A stretch of 64,000 bases of DNA, from the NCBI RefSeq assembly GCF_023703795.1, contig NZ_CP098520.1, positions 62,001 to 126,000 of the forward strand. Reading direction: 5' to 3'. Within the stretch, counting starts at the first letter, position 1; each line of letters starts with the position of its first letter. The position numbers and the translations under genes are program-made. The stretch is from Haloplanus sp. HW8-1 (GTDB lineage Archaea; Halobacteriota; Halobacteria; Halobacteriales; Haloferacaceae). Positions 1-8,500 of the stretch are shown here, piece by piece. A model generated the notes under the pieces. It was given only the letters and a program-made list of their open reading frames with translations, was not told where the DNA came from and ran no database searches.

Positions 1-186
1 GTCGGATGTCGTCCTTTGACTCGCCTCGATGGTGTAGTCCCTTCGACGTGCTGAAAGGCTGGTACAAGAAGAAGCGTTGCGTAGCTATTACGCAACTCGG
101 TTATTTTAACTTTCATCCGGTCTGATATACTACCACAAAACGGCAACTCGACATGATCGTCTTCAGTTCCTTGTTCAAAATCTGCC
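1..186 (+). promoter_or_regulatory. Leader region with palindrome before first gene
   Basis: No gene is visible here. A perfect palindrome, GTTGCGTA-gctat-TACGCAAC, lies at about 76-96 and is followed by an AT-rich TATA-like stretch (ttattttaac, about 101-110). The half-site GTTGCGTAG also occurs in the inverted pairs described at 4464, 13790, 16160, 31340 and 49362, so the same DNA-binding protein could act here. The palindrome is seen; the regulatory role is inferred. Confidence 0.4.
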
Positions 187-1263
187 ATGCCTGATGCAAC
201 TGATTCGGAACACTGTCCGAAGTGTTCATTCGACCAGCTAGAGGCATTATACCAGATCAACGTTGAAGCGAAGAAGTACGCTGAGTCGGCAAGCAATAAT
301 TACTCCCGGGGAGCTAAAGCGCGAGCGCGGCATCACAGTATTCGGAAAAAGGCACTGTATGCGTTCAAACAGTCAATTCTCGAATCGTTAGTTGAGCGAG
401 ACTGCGTCGATGAGGTTCGCCTTCACAAAATCGACAACAGAGAATACTACTGCCTGTATATTGGTGAGTTCTCGTTCCATTCTCCGGTCGATGACTGGAG
501 CGATCCGCCAGCTGATGACTTGTCTGCATCTCCGACGGAGTTGGATTCATTTGAGTCCGCAGCCGGTAGTCGAAGTGACTCTCTTTCGGAGCGTGAAGCA
601 CTCACTCGTCTGAGCGATGTGTTTGGGACGCCAAACGACTATCTTTCAGCGCCGTTTGTTGAGTACCATCACCCCGAATTTGCTGGCTGGTCGTATCTCC
701 CGGGGGCGATTGAAGAAGGTGACAAAGTTGACGGGCGTTTCGGTCGAGATACACAGAGTCCGTATGAAGAGTTTCTGTTTGTCGCTGGGGACGAATTTGA
801 CACGCAGAACGGACACTGCCGTATTCGTGACCGATACGAGGCGTGGCTGACACCACTCTGGGACCAATCTCCAATCACCCCAAGACCAGTCTACGACGTA
901 GAACTTGATGGAGAGTTGCGAGAAGGTGTTCGACAGCGACGGCTTGTTGATGACTGGTATATTCTCGCTGAAACTCTGCATGACCCGCTTCCCGACGTAG
1001 AAGGGAGACAGGCGGAACTCGCAGGCAGCTCCTATGAACAACCCGTCGAGTTCGACCTCGGTGATATTGTCGAAATTGATCCTGACAGGGACGAAAGCGG
1101 GCCATATTACTGGAGGATTGTCCAAGCGTCCATCTCCTACAACTTGGTTCTCTGCAAGTTCGAGCCCGTTGGACCAACTGAACACTCCGAACCGTCACTT
1201 GCAGTCGAGGAGTTTGCTGATGACGTTGTCGCAGTCCATGATTCCCCACCAGCCTTGGAGTGA
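187..1263 (+). CDS. Conserved haloarchaeal hypothetical protein
   Basis: A 358-residue acidic soluble protein that I do not recognise. The N-terminus (CPKCSFDQLEAL) has one CxxC pair, too little for a convincing zinc ribbon. A basic segment at about residues 25-60 is followed by a Ser/Asp-rich linker and a globular half rich in Trp and Tyr. No membrane segment or signal peptide is seen. It is one of the few plus-strand genes and converges on the DUF6884 gene with a gap of about 25 nt. The ATG at 187 is the first start after the AT-rich leader. Function unknown. Confidence 0.7.
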   Translation: MPDATDSEHCPKCSFDQLEALYQINVEAKKYAESASNNYSRGAKARARHHSIRKKALYAFKQSILESLVERDCVDEVRLHKIDNREYYCLYIGEFSFHSPVDDWSDPPADDLSASPTELDSFESAAGSRSDSLSEREALTRLSDVFGTPNDYLSAPFVEYHHPEFAGWSYLPGAIEEGDKVDGRFGRDTQSPYEEFLFVAGDEFDTQNGHCRIRDRYEAWLTPLWDQSPITPRPVYDVELDGELREGVRQRRLVDDWYILAETLHDPLPDVEGRQAELAGSSYEQPVEFDLGDIVEIDPDRDESGPYYWRIVQASISYNLVLCKFEPVGPTEHSEPSLAVEEFADDVVAVHDSPPALE

Positions 1264-1287
1264 CTCAGACAGACGCCCCGTTCGTAT

Positions 1288-1878
1288 TCAGCCGTGGGTT
1301 GCAGTATCGACGATACGCCCGGAGTCACGACACGCGGCGAGCCACCCATTTTGGTAGCCGATCCCCGCGAGGTCGTCGAAGGGGAATCGGATCGTTACGT
1401 GATCGGGTGTAATGTCGGGGAGTTGCACACGGAGCGAGTGTTCATCCTGGTCGGTGGCCTCGAGGTAGTCACTTCCAGCAAGCGCATATAGCTCCCAGAC
1501 GATGTCCCGACCGTCCTTGGTCGTCTCGGGCCACTCCACATTAGAGAGCACCGTGCGGACGTCCTCGACCCACTGAGCGGTGTCCACATCGTCGTCGGTG
1601 ATGGCGACATCGTAATCGTCGATGACGCGGTCGGGATCAAGCAGTCCGAATTTCGCAGAAAGGATCCACCAGCGAGCACAGAGTGTCTCAGCGAAATCGC
1701 GCTTGAGGCCGAAGTATGTCGAACGGTATTTTTCGCGAGCAGGAAGCAAGCCGTCGTGTTTCGCGTCGCCACACCCGACGAGGGCAGTTCGGCGAACGAG
1801 GAGACCACTTCGATCACTATCCTCACGGCCTCCACCGTCAGTCTGAATCGTCTCGATTGTGGTCTGTCTCGTTGGCAT
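1288..1878 (-). CDS. DUF6884 domain protein
   Basis: A 196-residue protein with the DUF6884 signature as I know it: LVGCGDAKHDGLLPARE near residue 33, then SAKFGLLDPDRVIDDYD. The fold class is related to YaaA/TGT-associated proteins. In phages and mobile elements such genes often accompany DpdA-type 7-deazaguanine DNA-modification genes, and a DpdA-like gene lies at 11292-12509, so a role in DNA modification is a reasonable inference. I chose the ATG at 1878; an in-frame GTG at 1914 adds 12 residues of unlikely sequence. It is the last gene of the long minus-strand block. No hairpin leader is seen upstream. Confidence 0.75.
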   Translation of the reverse strand: MPTRQTTIETIQTDGGGREDSDRSGLLVRRTALVGCGDAKHDGLLPAREKYRSTYFGLKRDFAETLCARWWILSAKFGLLDPDRVIDDYDVAITDDDVDTAQWVEDVRTVLSNVEWPETTKDGRDIVWELYALAGSDYLEATDQDEHSLRVQLPDITPDHVTIRFPFDDLAGIGYQNGWLAACRDSGRIVDTATHG

Positions 1879-2045
1879 CTGTCGTCTCGGAGCGGCGTGA
1901 GTCACCCCCGCCACGAACCTGTGTGCATCAGTCGGTGCGATTTTGACACCCGCTGGGGATGAATCTACCTCCGCGGGACACTCAGCGTCATTAGTAATCG
2001 GGTGACTCTGATTGTACCTAGGATTCGCTTGATATGGGAGCCGGA

Positions 2046-2633
2046 TTAATAGTGGACGTCGACTGGCGTCACGTAGAACGAGGTCTCGTCGTTCCCTGTA
2101 TCATCGGTCGCAATCTCGTCGAGAAGTTGTTCGTATTCGGCTTGGCTCCGAATCGCGGTTCCGTATTCGTTGTAGAGGTAGTAGACCGGGCCGGCGTATT
2201 CACCGACAGAGTACATCGCATACCGGACGTCGATTGAGTAGGAGTCGATGAACTCCTCTTCGCTTCGGGTTGGGCCGAGAGGGTTCCACGGTTCGACGTC
2301 GGCTTTAATACGGGGGCTTTCGAGGAGTTCCTTGTCGGTGTACTCTTCGAATCCCTTGCGGATGACGGCCATTCTTCGAGCGAGTTCGCGAGTGGTTGAT
2401 ACCCAGGCGCCCTCGAGAAGATCGTTCCCGATCTCGGAGTCGGCACGAGCGGAGCCCTCTTCACGGAAGATGTCAGGGAGTGACTCGCTCCAGCGACCAC
2501 CATCGGTCATGAGTGTGCCGTAGTCGAACGTCGGGTAGAGCGGCGCGTCAACGCCCTCAAAGAGGCCGTGGGCGATGCCGGTCGCGTCTTCGGCGTCGTA
2601 GGCTTCGGAGACGACTCTGATGAGCATGTGCAT
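2046..2633 (-). CDS. Hypothetical protein, paralogue of the 8501-9265 product
   Basis: A 195-residue acidic protein of unknown function. Its C-terminal third (VYYLYNEYGTAIRSQAEYEQ, then FYVTPVDVHY at the end) aligns by eye with the C-terminus of the protein at 8501-9265 (IYLYDEDGTAICRAGQFIDL, then VPAFTLSVHS). The order of the central segments is also similar, so the two are probably diverged duplicates. It starts 11 nt after the small gene at 2645-2878 and is probably co-transcribed with it. Confidence 0.7.
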   Translation of the reverse strand: MHMLIRVVSEAYDAEDATGIAHGLFEGVDAPLYPTFDYGTLMTDGGRWSESLPDIFREEGSARADSEIGNDLLEGAWVSTTRELARRMAVIRKGFEEYTDKELLESPRIKADVEPWNPLGPTRSEEEFIDSYSIDVRYAMYSVGEYAGPVYYLYNEYGTAIRSQAEYEQLLDEIATDDTGNDETSFYVTPVDVHY

Positions 2634-2644
2634 AATGAATTTGG

Positions 2645-2878
2645 TCAGGGGTAGAGGGCGAATGCGGTATCGTCGGCGTCGATGCCGAATATCGCGCCAG
2701 GAGCGTTTCCTTCGGGATCAGTAGATGGATAGAGGATCGTCCCGGACTCGAGTTCGAGAACGACTGTCGATTGCCAATCATGGGCTTGCCAGCCTTCGCG
2801 TTCAAGTTCTTCGCTGGTCATTTCACGAACGTCGGCGATGCGCTGTCCGGCGATATTGTCGTCTGTGGTGGATTCCAT
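2645..2878 (-). CDS. Small conserved protein with LYPSTDPEGNAPG-type motif
   Basis: A 77-residue protein: IADVREMTSEELEREGW, then a conserved-looking block LELESGTILYPSTDPEGN with APGAIF. The pattern 'MTxEELxxEGW ... LxxGTxLYPSxDPEGNGPG' is one I associate with small conserved proteins of unknown function in archaea and bacteria. The start at 2878 is fixed by the hairpin leader, whose G-rich arm ends 7 nt upstream. It sits between the 499-residue HhH protein and the 195-residue protein in the same orientation. Confidence 0.7.
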   Translation of the reverse strand: MESTTDDNIAGQRIADVREMTSEELEREGWQAHDWQSTVVLELESGTILYPSTDPEGNAPGAIFGIDADDTAFALYP

Positions 2879-2885
2879 TTTGAGT

Positions 2886-2918
2886 GGGCCTCCACCGCGT
2901 GGGGGCCCGACAAACGAG
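2886..2918 (-). promoter_or_regulatory. Hairpin leader element, copy 1
   Basis: A 10-bp stem (arms 2886-2895 and 2899-2908, one mismatch) with a 3-nt loop; on the minus strand it is preceded by CTCGTTTGTC and ends in GGTGGAGG, with the ATG of the 77-residue gene 7 nt on. This is the archetype of the family. Confidence 0.75.
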
Positions 2919-2924
2919 CACGAG

Positions 2925-4424
2925 TTAGTCCGCCGCGTCCTCGTTCTCGTTTTGGGAGTGCTGCACGGGAATCTCGAATATGATGTGACTCTCCGTATCC
3001 GTGGTGAGTTCGTCCACCTCGGTCCAGGTGTACCAGGCTTCTTCGAGGAGATCGGTTCGGTTGGGTGTCTCGGAGATGGCGTAGACCGAGGCGCTAATGC
3101 CTTCGGTGGCGAAGCGAATATCGACGGTGAGTTGGTCGGTGTCGTCAGGTGAGACACCCATCTGACGGGTTTTGCTATCCGGGACATCGTCACTGCCGCT
3201 GTCCTGGTCGTCGAGATCGCCCCGGTAGCGGTGGGGGAGAACGTGGTCGGGGATATCGTTCTGCTCGATCACCGCGTCCTCCCGCTCATCGAGTGTCTCC
3301 GTCAGGTCCGTGAGCTTCTCCTCGGCTGTCTCGATTGCGGTCTTCTTCCGGGCGTAGGTCTCATCCATGAAGTGGTACTTCCGGGTGTCGTCGTAGAAAC
3401 GGATGCCCTCCGACCGCTCCCGTCGCTTGGTCCCCAGTATACCGTAGCCCGCCAGATAGTCAGTCCGATACTCGGCATGGGTGTCACTCACGGTCTGCTC
3501 CCGGAGCCGAAAGCGCCCGATTGTTTCAGGCCAGTCGATATCTTCCTGCTCGGCCTGCTGTTCGGCCCGGTCGCGCTCCTCGGCCCGAACCTCCTTGATG
3601 TGCGGAACGAGTTCGTCGAGCGCGTCCTGGGCGCTCTCGTGGAACTGCCCGCTCCCGTCCCGCCGGGTCCCCACCGGGTCGACGTATTCGATGTCCCACT
3701 CACCGGCGCCGGATGAGACGTCGTCGTCCCGAAGCCACATTTCGGCCAAGTAGCCGTCCGGATGCTCAACGAGGATCGAGGGCTCTTGCTCGGCGTCCTC
3801 GTGCTCATCGACGATTGTCCAGTGTTCGGGAACGTCCAGAGAGTCAACGATCCCCTCCATGACCGTCTGTTCGGTCACACTCTCGACGCCCTCGAGCTCA
3901 TCGACGTCGCCGCCGGCATCCTCGGTTGCCTGGGCATTGACGTCGATGGGGAGACCGTGGCGGGTGATTCCACGGGCCTTTAATTTCGGTATCGTTGTCC
4001 GGATCGATTTGGCCGAAGCGTCCCCGATTCCCGGCCACTCCGATAGGTCCTCGGTGTTATCTTCGACTTTCAGGACGTGACTGGCACCCGAACCCATCTC
4101 TTTGATCGAGTTGGCGACGTTTCCAGTGACTTCGAAGGCTCGAGTGATCGTGGAGGGGGTCCATGAGCCGTTGGCCAGCGCATCGAGCGCACTCTCCCGA
4201 GTTCCACCATCGAGGTATTCCGGGTCCTCGGTCGCCTGGCTGCCGGTGAGATCCGTCTGCCCCTCGATCACCTCGGAAGCGAGGCTGGCCTGCTCGCCGG
4301 GGTTAGCAGGCGGGTCGCACACGTCGTTTCGGTTGTCGACGAACTCGTCACTCCTGTCCACGACCTCTCCAGTGGAGTTCGTCGAATTGTTGCTACTCGC
4401 GTCGGTCGGCGGTGGTGAGGGCAT
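2925..4424 (-). CDS. Unknown protein with helix-hairpin-helix-like segment
   Basis: A 499-residue acidic protein. Residues 1-75 are a low-complexity Ser/Asp/Asn tail. Residues 75-150 resemble a helix-hairpin-helix unit (PGIGDASAKSIRTTIP at about 131-146) closely similar to GISDASAKKITNARP in the DUF6166 protein at 28405-29283. A charged coiled-coil-like stretch (about 275-300) and an Arg/Tyr-rich middle follow. The ATG at 4424 lies 6 nt after the hairpin leader, which is why I reject the upstream in-frame start at 4484. DNA binding is inferred from the HhH; specific role unknown. Confidence 0.7.
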   Translation of the reverse strand: MPSPPPTDASSNNSTNSTGEVVDRSDEFVDNRNDVCDPPANPGEQASLASEVIEGQTDLTGSQATEDPEYLDGGTRESALDALANGSWTPSTITRAFEVTGNVANSIKEMGSGASHVLKVEDNTEDLSEWPGIGDASAKSIRTTIPKLKARGITRHGLPIDVNAQATEDAGGDVDELEGVESVTEQTVMEGIVDSLDVPEHWTIVDEHEDAEQEPSILVEHPDGYLAEMWLRDDDVSSGAGEWDIEYVDPVGTRRDGSGQFHESAQDALDELVPHIKEVRAEERDRAEQQAEQEDIDWPETIGRFRLREQTVSDTHAEYRTDYLAGYGILGTKRRERSEGIRFYDDTRKYHFMDETYARKKTAIETAEEKLTDLTETLDEREDAVIEQNDIPDHVLPHRYRGDLDDQDSGSDDVPDSKTRQMGVSPDDTDQLTVDIRFATEGISASVYAISETPNRTDLLEEAWYTWTEVDELTTDTESHIIFEIPVQHSQNENEDAAD

Positions 4425-4430
4425 TCTGTG

Positions 4431-4461
4431 GGCCTCCGCCGTGCGGGGGCCGGACAAATCG
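4431..4461 (-). promoter_or_regulatory. Hairpin leader element, copy 2
   Basis: A 9-bp stem (4431-4439 with 4443-4451, one mismatch) with a CGT loop, followed on the plus strand by ggacaaatcg. The arm bases differ from copy 1 but pairing is kept. The ATG at 4424 is 6 nt away. Confidence 0.75.
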
Positions 4462-4463
4462 AG

Positions 4464-4510
4464 CCCTACGCAACATACGGACACCGACAGTTCGCACCGT
4501 AACGTAGGAC
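4464..4510 (-). promoter_or_regulatory. Inverted half-site pair TCCTACG / CGTAGGA, site 1
   Basis: CCCTACGCAAC (4464-4474) faces GTAACGTAGGAC (4499-4510); CCTACG-to-CGTAGG distance is 38. It abuts the hairpin leader of the 499-residue gene. Same arrangement as at 13790, 16160, 31340 and 49362; likely a dimeric or paired protein-binding site. Confidence 0.65.
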
Positions 4511-4520
4511 CGGGCGACCG

Positions 4521-5723
4521 TTACGGCCGCTCGTCCACGACCTCGTCCCAGAGCCCTTCGTGGTATTCGACGTAGTTGCGCTCGGTCTGTGTCCGATATG
4601 CGAAAGTGCGCCCGTCTTCGTAGGTGACGATAATGGCCTGCTCGATGGGATAGTGGCCATCTTCGTCCTCGTAGTCCACTAGTTCTGCCCACTCATCGGG
4701 TGACCCAAGCGGATCGGGATCGCTGAGATCCCCTCCGTTGGCAACCCAGATCGGGTCATCCGGTTCTTTGACGGCGGGCTCGAGGCGTTCGATTGGCGTC
4801 TTCCCCTCGGCGGGCCACACTCCACGTTCCTCCCAGAATGCTCGCATCTCACGGAGGCTTCGACGGACAGTCCCACGGATGGTGAGGAAGTCAGCGTCTT
4901 GCCACCCGTCGCGTGACCAGGATTCGCCTTTGTAGGCGATACCCTGCGGGCCGTTCCAATCGAGACCGATGATGTCCGCAGGCGGGTCCGCTGTGAGATT
5001 CGGTTGGGTGAGCTCCTGGATGACGCGCCATTGCTTCGTCGGGCTGGCTCCAAGGAGATGCACACGGTGACCGCGCCAGTTGGCGATATCCGAGAAGTGC
5101 CACGCTTTGATGTTTGAACGCCCCATCGCGTATCCGAGGACGAGCGATTCCCCGGGGATATCAGCGTTGGCGACGATATCGATGGCCTCGCGACACTTCG
5201 GGACGATGATGATGGTCGCGTCTGGGTAGTCGGATTTGAGTTCGCGGGCGGCGTCGACAAACGTGTGTGCTTCCTCAGGAGTGCGGGCATCGCCAACGAC
5301 ACCGATTTCGGGCTCAACCTCACGGAAGCGGGTGAGATACCGATCGAGGTCGGGCCGATTGAAATCGTTGTCGAGCATGAGGATCGGGACGTCAACGTTG
5401 CGGAGATGGCTATCCTGAATCCGACAGTCCTCGCGAGCGCCGGTAACGAATCCGAGGGCGTATGCCTCAGTCGCAAACGGGGCTCGATGAAGGAACCCGA
5501 TGTACTCGGCACGACGAGCGACTTCGATAGGGAGCGCGTCCTCTTCGCGTTCTCGTTCGGTGTTGCTGTCGGCCTCGATCTCGGACCGGTGGTCGGAATG
5601 CTCGCCTCCCGATGCCTGGTGTCTGTCCTCGAGTGTGTCAAGAGTCGCCGGCGAGAGGTACGTGGAGAGGTCGAGTTGGCCGTGGCCGATGCTCTCGACT
5701 GAACTGGTATTGGAACTCACCAT
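4521..5723 (-). CDS. DUF6610 family protein (TIM-barrel-like, unknown)
   Basis: A 400-residue protein. Residues about 1-65 are an acidic variable tail; the conserved core begins at RAEYIGFLHRAPFATEAYAL and runs through GVVGDARTPEEAHTF, IVPKCREAIDI, LVLGYAMGRSN, HLLGASPTKQW, IIGLDWNGPQG and SWSRDGWQDADFL. I match this core from memory to DUF6610, known from haloarchaea and haloviruses. The spacing of short beta-like strands ending in G/D residues and the HLLGASP motif suggest a TIM barrel, and I suspect a distant TGT relation, but no catalytic Asp can be assigned. The C-terminal 70 residues (VTYEDGRTFAYRTQTERNY) look like a separate small domain. Probably part of the DpdA/DUF6884 block. Confidence 0.7.
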   Translation of the reverse strand: MVSSNTSSVESIGHGQLDLSTYLSPATLDTLEDRHQASGGEHSDHRSEIEADSNTEREREEDALPIEVARRAEYIGFLHRAPFATEAYALGFVTGAREDCRIQDSHLRNVDVPILMLDNDFNRPDLDRYLTRFREVEPEIGVVGDARTPEEAHTFVDAARELKSDYPDATIIIVPKCREAIDIVANADIPGESLVLGYAMGRSNIKAWHFSDIANWRGHRVHLLGASPTKQWRVIQELTQPNLTADPPADIIGLDWNGPQGIAYKGESWSRDGWQDADFLTIRGTVRRSLREMRAFWEERGVWPAEGKTPIERLEPAVKEPDDPIWVANGGDLSDPDPLGSPDEWAELVDYEDEDGHYPIEQAIIVTYEDGRTFAYRTQTERNYVEYHEGLWDEVVDERP

Positions 5724-5750
5724 AGGAAGTGGCCGTCAGGATGGTCAGCT

Positions 5751-5782
5751 GGCGGCGCACGGCTCCGCCGCCGACAAAAACT
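5751..5782 (-). promoter_or_regulatory. Hairpin leader element, copy 3
   Basis: A 7-bp perfect stem (5751-5757 with 5766-5772) and an 8-nt loop, followed by gacaaaaact on the plus strand. It lies 27 nt upstream of the DUF6610 ATG. The G-rich arm is weak here. Confidence 0.65.
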
Positions 5783-5799
5783 GGCGGACGAAACCTCGC

Positions 5800-7200
5800 C
5801 TACGCGGAAGACACAGAAGGGGAGCTCGACGACGAGGATGCTCGTTCGGATGGCTCCACGGATGGGTCACGAAGATGGTCGTAGTCGATCTCGAGGCCAG
5901 CGATTCCCTCGACTGCGGCGGTCGCGACGTTCCCGGTGAGGCAGTTCTCGACAGTCGCGTAGCCGTGGAGCCGAGCCCACTCACAGGCGTCGGCGATGAG
6001 TCCCCGAAGCACGTTCACCGGGTAAGCGAGGGCGTCGGTCTGGACGCTCGCAGTGGACAGCGTGACGGCTTCGGTGTTGTCCCGGGTGTTCTGCTCCCCG
6101 GAGTGGTCTCGAAGGCAGAGTACGGCAACCAGGGAGTCTTCTGGCGTCCGGTAGGCGAAGCACGCGACGAGCGGTGCGGTGTCGTCAGATTCGCCACAGT
6201 CGTACTCATCGAGGAACGCCTGGGCGTCGGTGGTGAGGGTGGTTTCTCGACGAGCCGGGTGCTCCTCGCGGGTCTGGACAAGTTCACCCTGGGCGACCGT
6301 GCGGGGAGAGGCACATGCGGGTCTGACTGGTGTGTTCTGGTCGGTGAGGCGGGCCTGATCGGGACTGACGCGACCGGCGGGCCGTCGGGCCTCGATCGAA
6401 TGACTGGCGAGGACGTATCTGTAGCGACACTTCCGGTACGTTCCACCCCCGGCGCGGCCCTCACGAGAGTGCCATTCACTCCGGTCAGCTATCGTCGTCC
6501 CGAGGAGCTCGAACCCAGCGGCCTGATACATGGTTCCCTCGTTGCCGTTCTGGACACCGGCGTACGTGAGCAGGCGATCGTATCCTTCGAGGCGACTCCA
6601 CGCACAGCAGCGTGAGAGGAGCCACGATCCGGTATTCGCGGGCCGGTCGGGATGGGCAGCGAAGCGATACAGTTCGACCGTCCGACCGTCGGCGTTGTGT
6701 CGCCCCCGCGGGCGTCCGAGGACCGCCATCGCAACCTCTCGGTCCTGGTAGGTGGCAGTGAGTGCGATTCGGAAGGGCGTGGTCACTGGGTCGTGCTGAT
6801 ACGCGACGTCGGGGTGCTTCAGGAAGCCGTTGACACGCTCACGGACTCTGGACCCACGCTCAGCGCGGAGCGATAGGTGCCCCGTTGACGACGCACCACC
6901 GGGCGAGACGAGACGGGGGTCACAGTCGCGGTATGTCCGATAGGCGTGGTAGGCGGCAAGGGAGTCGAATTCCGTCTCGAGTATGACGATCTCCCCGGAG
7001 TCGATCATCGCATCGGTCTCGTCTTGGTTGGGGAGGCGACCGATACTAAGTGGGCCCCCTGGCGGGACGTACCAGTTGAAGGATCCGATGGAGTCGTCCC
7101 CAATGCATCGCCCGATAGCGTTGAGGTAGGGGAACGCGATGATGTCGCCGGCGCGAAGCGGCCGTATCACTCTGGACGAGGGGTGGTGACGAGTACTCAC
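5800..7200 (-). CDS. GNAT-like protein (XF1762-type), long variant
   Basis: A 466-residue protein. Residues 1-85 open with an RPLRAGDIIAFPYLNAIGR-like beta region. Residues about 110-260 look like a GNAT-type N-acetyltransferase of the phage/plasmid XF1762 class: AVLGRPRGRHNADGRTVELY, then GSWLLSRCCAWSRLEGYDRL, LLTYAG and GTMYQAAGFELLG. The C-terminal half (about 300-466) repeats parts of this architecture (DACEWARLHGYATVENCLTG) and may be a second, degenerate GNAT domain; the extreme end is a Ser run. GTG start at 7200, 15 nt after the upstream gene. Substrate unknown. Confidence 0.65.
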   Translation of the reverse strand: MSTRHHPSSRVIRPLRAGDIIAFPYLNAIGRCIGDDSIGSFNWYVPPGGPLSIGRLPNQDETDAMIDSGEIVILETEFDSLAAYHAYRTYRDCDPRLVSPGGASSTGHLSLRAERGSRVRERVNGFLKHPDVAYQHDPVTTPFRIALTATYQDREVAMAVLGRPRGRHNADGRTVELYRFAAHPDRPANTGSWLLSRCCAWSRLEGYDRLLTYAGVQNGNEGTMYQAAGFELLGTTIADRSEWHSREGRAGGGTYRKCRYRYVLASHSIEARRPAGRVSPDQARLTDQNTPVRPACASPRTVAQGELVQTREEHPARRETTLTTDAQAFLDEYDCGESDDTAPLVACFAYRTPEDSLVAVLCLRDHSGEQNTRDNTEAVTLSTASVQTDALAYPVNVLRGLIADACEWARLHGYATVENCLTGNVATAAVEGIAGLEIDYDHLRDPSVEPSERASSSSSSPSVSSA

Positions 7201-7215
7201 GGGAAAGGAGAGGCG

Positions 7216-7512
7216 TTAGGCGGATGCCCAGCCAAAGAACAGGTACGTGTCTTCTTCGACGTGAATACATCCAGCAGGGCCCCACTTGCTGTCGATTCGA
7301 GAGTCCTGTTCGTCGATAAGCTGGCTGGCGTACTCGGCGGGGTCGGTGTCGCCTACTTCGTCGTCGGGAATACGGGTGAACGAGGTTTTCTCCGCGATGG
7401 TCCCGGTGTATCCACCTTGGCCGTAGTGGTACTGGGCGTCCTCGACGGCGTCGCTAAACGCGCTCTTGGCGTCCTCGCCGTTCGCTCGGGTGAAAAACGT
7501 GTGAGCGCCCAT
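7216..7512 (-). CDS. Small conserved phage/plasmid-type protein (GGYTGTIAEK)
   Basis: A 98-residue protein: MGAHTFFTRANGEDAKSAF, then YHYGQGGYTGTIAEKTSF and FGWASA at the end. I recall this motif set from small phage and mobile-element proteins with no known function. Its ATG overlaps the TGA of the upstream zinc-ribbon gene as ATGA, so the two are translationally coupled. Confidence 0.7.
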   Translation of the reverse strand: MGAHTFFTRANGEDAKSAFSDAVEDAQYHYGQGGYTGTIAEKTSFTRIPDDEVGDTDPAEYASQLIDEQDSRIDSKWGPAGCIHVEEDTYLFFGWASA

Positions 7513-7787
7513 CAGCGGTCTCCCTCTAATTCGTCTTCACTGAGGTGAACCGCCTCGGCGTCGTCTGGAACAAGTTCCTCATAGGTTCGGAATTCCTGGC
7601 AATCAACACAGAAGACTCCGTTCTCACCGATATCGGAGTCGGTGATGGGGCCATTCTTTGTCACTTCGACATCGATATGTCCGTTCGCAAAGCGATGCAC
7701 AGCTCCGAACTGTACTTGATGGATGATCCACGAGAACCGTCCGTTTCCACAATCTGGACAGACAAGCAACTCCGATTCGGAGTTCAT
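7512..7787 (-). CDS. Small zinc-ribbon protein
   Basis: A 91-residue protein with VCPDCGNGRF near the N-terminus and FCVDCQEFRTYEEL about 50 residues later, a CxxC..CxxC zinc ribbon that could bind nucleic acid or protein. The C-terminus is acidic. It is second in a three-gene chain: the 17-codon mini-ORF (7784-7837) overlaps its start by ATGA and the 98-residue gene overlaps its stop by ATGA. Confidence 0.75.
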   Translation of the reverse strand: MNSESELLVCPDCGNGRFSWIIHQVQFGAVHRFANGHIDVEVTKNGPITDSDIGENGVFCVDCQEFRTYEELVPDDAEAVHLSEDELEGDR

Positions 7788-7837
7788 CTAACGACCTCGT
7801 ATATTCGCCGGTTTGTACTGCGGCTGGTGGTTGCCAT
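7784..7837 (-). CDS. Putative 17-residue leader peptide
   Basis: A mini-ORF MATTSRSTNRRIYEVVR directly after a hairpin leader. The G-rich arm GGTGGAGG is 13 nt before its ATG and its TGA overlaps the ATG of the zinc-ribbon gene (ATGA). The arrangement repeats that seen before PCNA (30874-30993). Coding is inferred from position, ribosome-binding site and stop/start overlap, not from conservation. Confidence 0.5.
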   Translation of the reverse strand: MATTSRSTNRRIYEVVR

Positions 7838-7849
7838 CTTGTTTGGACT

Positions 7850-7877
7850 CCTCCACCGTCTCGGGGGCCACAAACAG
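7850..7877 (-). promoter_or_regulatory. Hairpin leader element, copy 4
   Basis: Arms 7850-7854 and 7863-7867; loop and G-rich arm (CCCCGAGACGGTGG on the minus strand) match copy 14 at 31278. Preceded by TGTTTGTGG on the minus strand; the 17-codon mini-ORF starts 13 nt downstream. Confidence 0.65.
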
Positions 7878-8048
7878 GGTAAAATCGATCTCGTATGTGA
7901 AAGGAGTCATAGAATCGTTCACAGCCGATTTACTGCGGTGCAAGCGGTAGAAAATGTTGAATCATATATGATTACAGAAGCCGCTGCAAGATACAGAGGA
8001 CGGGTTCCGCACGCAATCTTGAATACAGGACACAGAGTGAGATGCTAC

Positions 8049-8393
8049 ATGAACAACAACATTTCGCTTGACGGACGGACAATGGTCGGAGTCACGAATA
8101 CTGACGACGGAGAGGTGAGCGGGGACACGAAGTTCCATTTTGAACAGGACGGTGAACGAATCTACGCCCACTACGAGGGTGGTGATGTGGTGGATGGACA
8201 CCTTGTTGGAACTGTTGAGGGCAACCATTGGGACATCCGATACACACAGATTAACCGGAACCACGAGACTGCAACGGGCCACTCTGTCGGGGTCATCGAA
8301 GTTCTAGAAGATGGCCGCCTGCGAGTTGAGGATGAGTGGAAATGGGAATCACAGAGAGGCAGCGGTGAAACGGTACTCGAAGAAATCAAATAA
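8049..8393 (+). CDS. Small conserved protein (often annotated N-acetylglutamate synthase-like)
   Basis: A 114-residue protein starting MNNNISLDGRTMVGVTNTDD, with FHFEQDGERIYAHYEGGDVV, then GHSVGVIEVLEDGRLRV and GSGETVLEEI at the end. These blocks match a small beta-rich family common in bacteria that databases often label 'N-acetylglutamate synthase' without good support. I place the start at 8049; the longer frame upstream is only an open shadow of the minus-strand genes. It converges on the 8501-9265 gene. Probably horizontally acquired cargo. Confidence 0.7.
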   Translation: MNNNISLDGRTMVGVTNTDDGEVSGDTKFHFEQDGERIYAHYEGGDVVDGHLVGTVEGNHWDIRYTQINRNHETATGHSVGVIEVLEDGRLRVEDEWKWESQRGSGETVLEEIK

Positions 8394-8405
8394 GGTAGCA
8401 CTGAG

Positions 8406-8457
8406 TGTGCAAGATACAGCGCGCGTATCTTGCACGCGAGTCTTGACAAGACTTGGA
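8406..8457. terminator. Paired hairpins between convergent genes
   Basis: GTGCAAGATA...TATCTTGCAC (8407-8436) is a perfect 10-bp inverted repeat, followed at once by AGTCTTGACAAGACT, a second small hairpin. A related structure, TGCAAGA...TCTTGCACGCG, sits at about 26396-26422, also between convergent genes. A bidirectional terminator or processing site is the simplest reading. Confidence 0.45.
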
Positions 8458-8500
8458 TAGACAGAGAGCGCGGAGCTTTCTATGACAGGCTCTCTCGTAA

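Noticed and set aside
7545-8048. Plus-strand open frame continuing upstream of the 114-residue protein
   Set aside because: It is antisense to the zinc-ribbon gene and its leader, its sequence is not haloarchaeal in style, and the conserved family starts at MNNNIS (8049).
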